The notes below the pieces were generated by a model that was not told the origin of the DNA, made no database searches, and worked only from the letters and a program-made list of their open reading frames with translations. From NCBI GenBank assembly GCA_019636095.1, contig JAHBYF010000003.1, positions 496,001 to 560,000 of the forward strand: a stretch of 64,000 bases of DNA. The letters run 5' to 3'. Positions 61,920 to 64,000 of this stretch are shown here, in pieces. The DNA comes from Hyphomonadaceae bacterium (GTDB taxonomy: Bacteria; Pseudomonadota; Alphaproteobacteria; Caulobacterales; Aquidulcibacteraceae). Numbering within the stretch: the first letter of the stretch is position 1; every line of letters begins with the position of its first letter. The position numbers and the translations under genes were made by a program.

Positions 61920-63194
61920 TTAGCCGGCGGCGGGCCGATCCATAGCGAGCGCGCATGACGCAGCCCCCGAGGTGCGAACATTGCGCGCTCGCGCCACGAT
62001 TGTGGCTGAACGGCCTCGCACATAGGGGCCCGGATTGTCCGCACGCCAGCGGTTGGGGCTCGGCAGCACGGCAGCGAGACGCGCCGCTTGCAGTGGCGTG
62101 AGATCGGCAGCGGACACGCCGAAACGCGCGCGCGCGGCCGCTTCGATGCCGAAGTTACCGTCACCCCATTCGATATTGTTCAGATACGCTTCCATAATAC
62201 GGCGTTTCGGCCACATGAATTCGATCAGCGCCGTGAAATACGTCTCGAAGCCTTTGCGTACCCAGCCCCGGTCGGGCCAAAGGAAAAGATTCTTCGCGGT
62301 TTGCTGGCTGATTGTTGAGCCGCCACGCAGCGAGCGTCCGCGCCGATTAGACTCGAGCGCATCTTGGATCGCCCCGATGTCGAAGCCGTCGTGCGTGCAG
62401 AAATTTGCGTCTTCGGCAGCAATCACCGCGCGCACTATGTGCGGCGACATGCGATTGAGTGGAACTGGATAATGACGAATTGTCTGCCCTTCCGCCGCTC
62501 GCTGCATCATCAGCACAGTCGATGGCGGTTCGACAAACAAGTACACAAGCGCCCACGTCACTGGCGCGACAACAAACGCGATAAACAATACGCTGATGCT
62601 GGTGATGAAGAGGCCGTAGCGTTTGCGGCGCTTGATGCGGCCGAGATCGAGATCGAGGTTGCGTTTTGCGTCTCGACGCCGCTGTCGGTCACCTGGACGC
62701 GACGGCGGCTCCGGCATCGGAATTTCCGGCTCGCCAAACAAGTATTCTGCTTCTTCGAATACTGAGCGCTGTGGCTCCGGCTCACGCGTGTGCGATGATT
62801 CGTAGGTGCGTTCGATCTCGGCCAAAGGTTCTTCGTGTAACTGCTCCGCCGCGGCTTCGTGAACGCGCGGCGGCGATCCGGCGACCGCGGGCGGCGCTGG
62901 CTGGGCGTAGACCGGGGGCGACGGCTCGGGTTCGGCGTAGGCCTCTGGTTCGGATGGCGTCTCGGAGACTTCGCCGGGGGGCAGTTCGGACTCGTCGATC
63001 TGTGCGGACTCGGGAAGCGGCGGCGACTCTAAGGTAGGTTCGGCTGCCTCGATGTCGGATGAGTTCGCCACTTGCGCCTCGTCTCGCGGCGGCTCCAAGT
63101 TTTCAATTTGCGGTTCGGCCGCTGCGCTCTCTTCCGCGCGCGGTTCGGGCGTGGCGTCGCCGTCGTCCTTCGGCTTTTCCTCTTCCGGGTTCAT
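61920..63194 (-). CDS. mtgA: Monofunctional peptidoglycan transglycosylase
   Basis: A 424-residue GT51 enzyme extending glycan strands from lipid II. The catalytic Glu261 is in [12 protein letters not shown] and GGSTISQQ is near residue 288; no transpeptidase domain follows. An extra N-terminal part of about 190 residues, very rich in Pro, Glu and Ala, precedes the membrane segment (194-220), so it would lie in the cytoplasm; standard MtgA has only a short tail. ATG 63194 overlaps the queG stop (ATGA), and AGGA is upstream. Confidence 0.93.
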   Translation of the reverse strand: MNPEEEKPKDDGDATPEPRAEESAAAEPQIENLEPPRDEAQVANSSDIEAAEPTLESPPLPESAQIDESELPPGEVSETPSEPEAYAEPEPSPPVYAQPAPPAVAGSPPRVHEAAAEQLHEEPLAEIERTYESSHTREPEPQRSVFEEAEYLFGEPEIPMPEPPSRPGDRQRRRDAKRNLDLDLGRIKRRKRYGLFITSISVLFIAFVVAPVTWALVYLFVEPPSTVLMMQRAAEGQTIRHYPVPLNRMSPHIVRAVIAAEDANFCTHDGFDIGAIQDALESNRRGRSLRGGSTISQQTAKNLFLWPDRGWVRKGFETYFTALIEFMWPKRRIMEAYLNNIEWGDGNFGIEAAARARFGVSAADLTPLQAARLAAVLPSPNRWRADNPGPYVRGRSATIVARARNVRTSGAASCALAMDRPAAG

Positions 63195-64000
63195 GCGTCC
63201 CATTCCTGAGCCACGCTATCGTCCCCTTCGCGCGGCGCTCGGTCCGATTTGAGGCGCTCGAACGCCTCCACGTCAAGCAACTGCCGCGCAGCCCACACGG
63301 CTATTCCGCGCACAAGTGGGGATGAATCCATTGTGAGGCGCTCCACGACGGGCGCGAGCGCGGCGTCGCCGCTATTACCAATTGCGCAAGCGACGTTTCG
63401 CACGAAGCGATCGCGGCCGGTTCGCTTTACTGGCGTACCGGCAAAACGCTGGCGAAAAGCTGGATCGTCAAGCTCAGCAAGTTCGGCTAGCGGTGTCAGT
63501 CTCAAGTCATCGCGCATCGCCAGTCGCGTTTCACGGGCGGCTTCTGCGAACTTGTTCCACGGACACACCGCCAAACAATCGTCGCAGCCGAAGATGCGAT
63601 TGCCGAGCGCCTCACGAAACTCGCGCGGGATTTGGCCTTTATGCTCGATCGTCAAGTAAGCTAGGCAGCGCCGCGCATCGAGCTGGTATGGCGCCGGGAA
63701 CGCGTTCGTCGGGCAAACGTCGAGACACGCCCGGCACGAACCGCAATGATCCTCTTCCGATTCATCAGGTTCGATTTCTGCAGCAGTCAGAATGGCGCCA
63801 AGAAACAACCACGAACCGTGCGTGCGCGAGACAAGATTGGTGTGCTTGCCTTGCCAGCCGATGCCCGCGCGCTGGGCTAACGGCTTTTCCATGAGCGGCG
63901 CAGTGTCGACAAAAACCTTCACCTCCGCGCCGGCCTCCCGCGCGAGCCATTGCGCCAATTGCTTCAACTTGCCTTTGACCACGTCGTGGTAGTCACGCCG
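63191..64000 (-). CDS. queG: Epoxyqueuosine reductase, partial
   Basis: The last 269 residues are visible; the start lies beyond the right edge. The enzyme reduces epoxyqueuosine to queuosine in tRNA wobble position 34 with a cobalamin and two 4Fe-4S clusters. Present are [27 protein letters not shown], the cluster motifs [16 protein letters not shown] and [13 protein letters not shown], and a C-terminal HEAT-like part. It is followed by mtgA with a 4-base overlap. Confidence 0.95.
   Translation of the reverse strand, partial: RRDYHDVVKGKLKQLAQWLAREAGAEVKVFVDTAPLMEKPLAQRAGIGWQGKHTNLVSRTHGSWLFLGAILTAAEIEPDESEEDHCGSCRACLDVCPTNAFPAPYQLDARRCLAYLTIEHKGQIPREFREALGNRIFGCDDCLAVCPWNKFAEAARETRLAMRDDLRLTPLAELAELDDPAFRQRFAGTPVKRTGRDRFVRNVACAIGNSGDAALAPVVERLTMDSSPLVRGIAVWAARQLLDVEAFERLKSDRAPREGDDSVAQEWDA

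Overview
The window looks like a chromosome segment of a high-GC alphaproteobacterium of the Caulobacterales/Hyphomonadaceae type. The support is indirect but consistent: a ChpT histidine phosphotransferase (CckA-CtrA relay) followed by a CheY-like receiver and CheR, a DUF1134/EipA envelope protein, a bacterial alpha-2-macroglobulin paired with pbpC, and a KDGPR-type alphaproteobacterial IF-3. No rRNA or tRNA gene was recognised, and no CRISPR array, integrase or transposase.

Layout. 1-0.65 kb: a tandem array of 30-residue hydrophobic peptide genes, each with its own terminator, probably continuing off the left edge. 0.65-7.8 kb: pbpC and a thioester alpha-2-macroglobulin (minus strand). 7.9-15.8 kb: acyl-CoA synthetase, VIT transporter, PLP decarboxylase, Dps, epoxide hydrolase, Kef-type antiporter. 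15.8-19.1 kb: chpT-receiver-cheR and an MFS transporter. 19.1-23.3 kb: accessory region with three long composite inverted repeats, a densely hairpinned stretch, a DUF559 gene broken by one stop codon, and a lower-GC three-gene operon with a ComEC-type metallo-beta-lactamase. 23.4-26.4 kb: aroK-aroB-hemolysin/CNNM operon, then two long palindromes. 26.6-36 kb: xerD and assorted envelope and metabolic genes. 36.1-41.1 kb: accA, a coupled TPR-TIR pair, a decayed second copy of the accA 3' end, and an Lrp regulator. 41.2-47.5 kb: autotransporter, eipA, potassium channel, SugE, patatin lipoprotein. 47.5-54.9 kb: pheS-lipoprotein-pheT, rpmI-rplT, and infC about 2.2 kb away. 54.9-64 kb: glycosyltransferases, small envelope proteins, SPFH protein, mtgA and a partial queG.

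How parts fit. Peptidoglycan and envelope functions recur (pbpC/A2M, mtgA, eipA, autotransporter, glycosyltransferases, many lipoproteins). Translation genes form two blocks. Five copies of GTGAC-N4-GTCAC (equal to GTGA-N6-TCAC, a CRP-like core) lie about 55-75 bases upstream of four start codons, suggesting a small shared regulon.

Best candidates for something new: the TPR-TIR pair bracketed by accA sequence, the metallo-beta-lactamase operon, the tandem peptide array, the hairpin-rich stretch at 19.5-19.75 kb, and the CRP-like regulon. All functional statements are read from sequence and family knowledge; no search was run.
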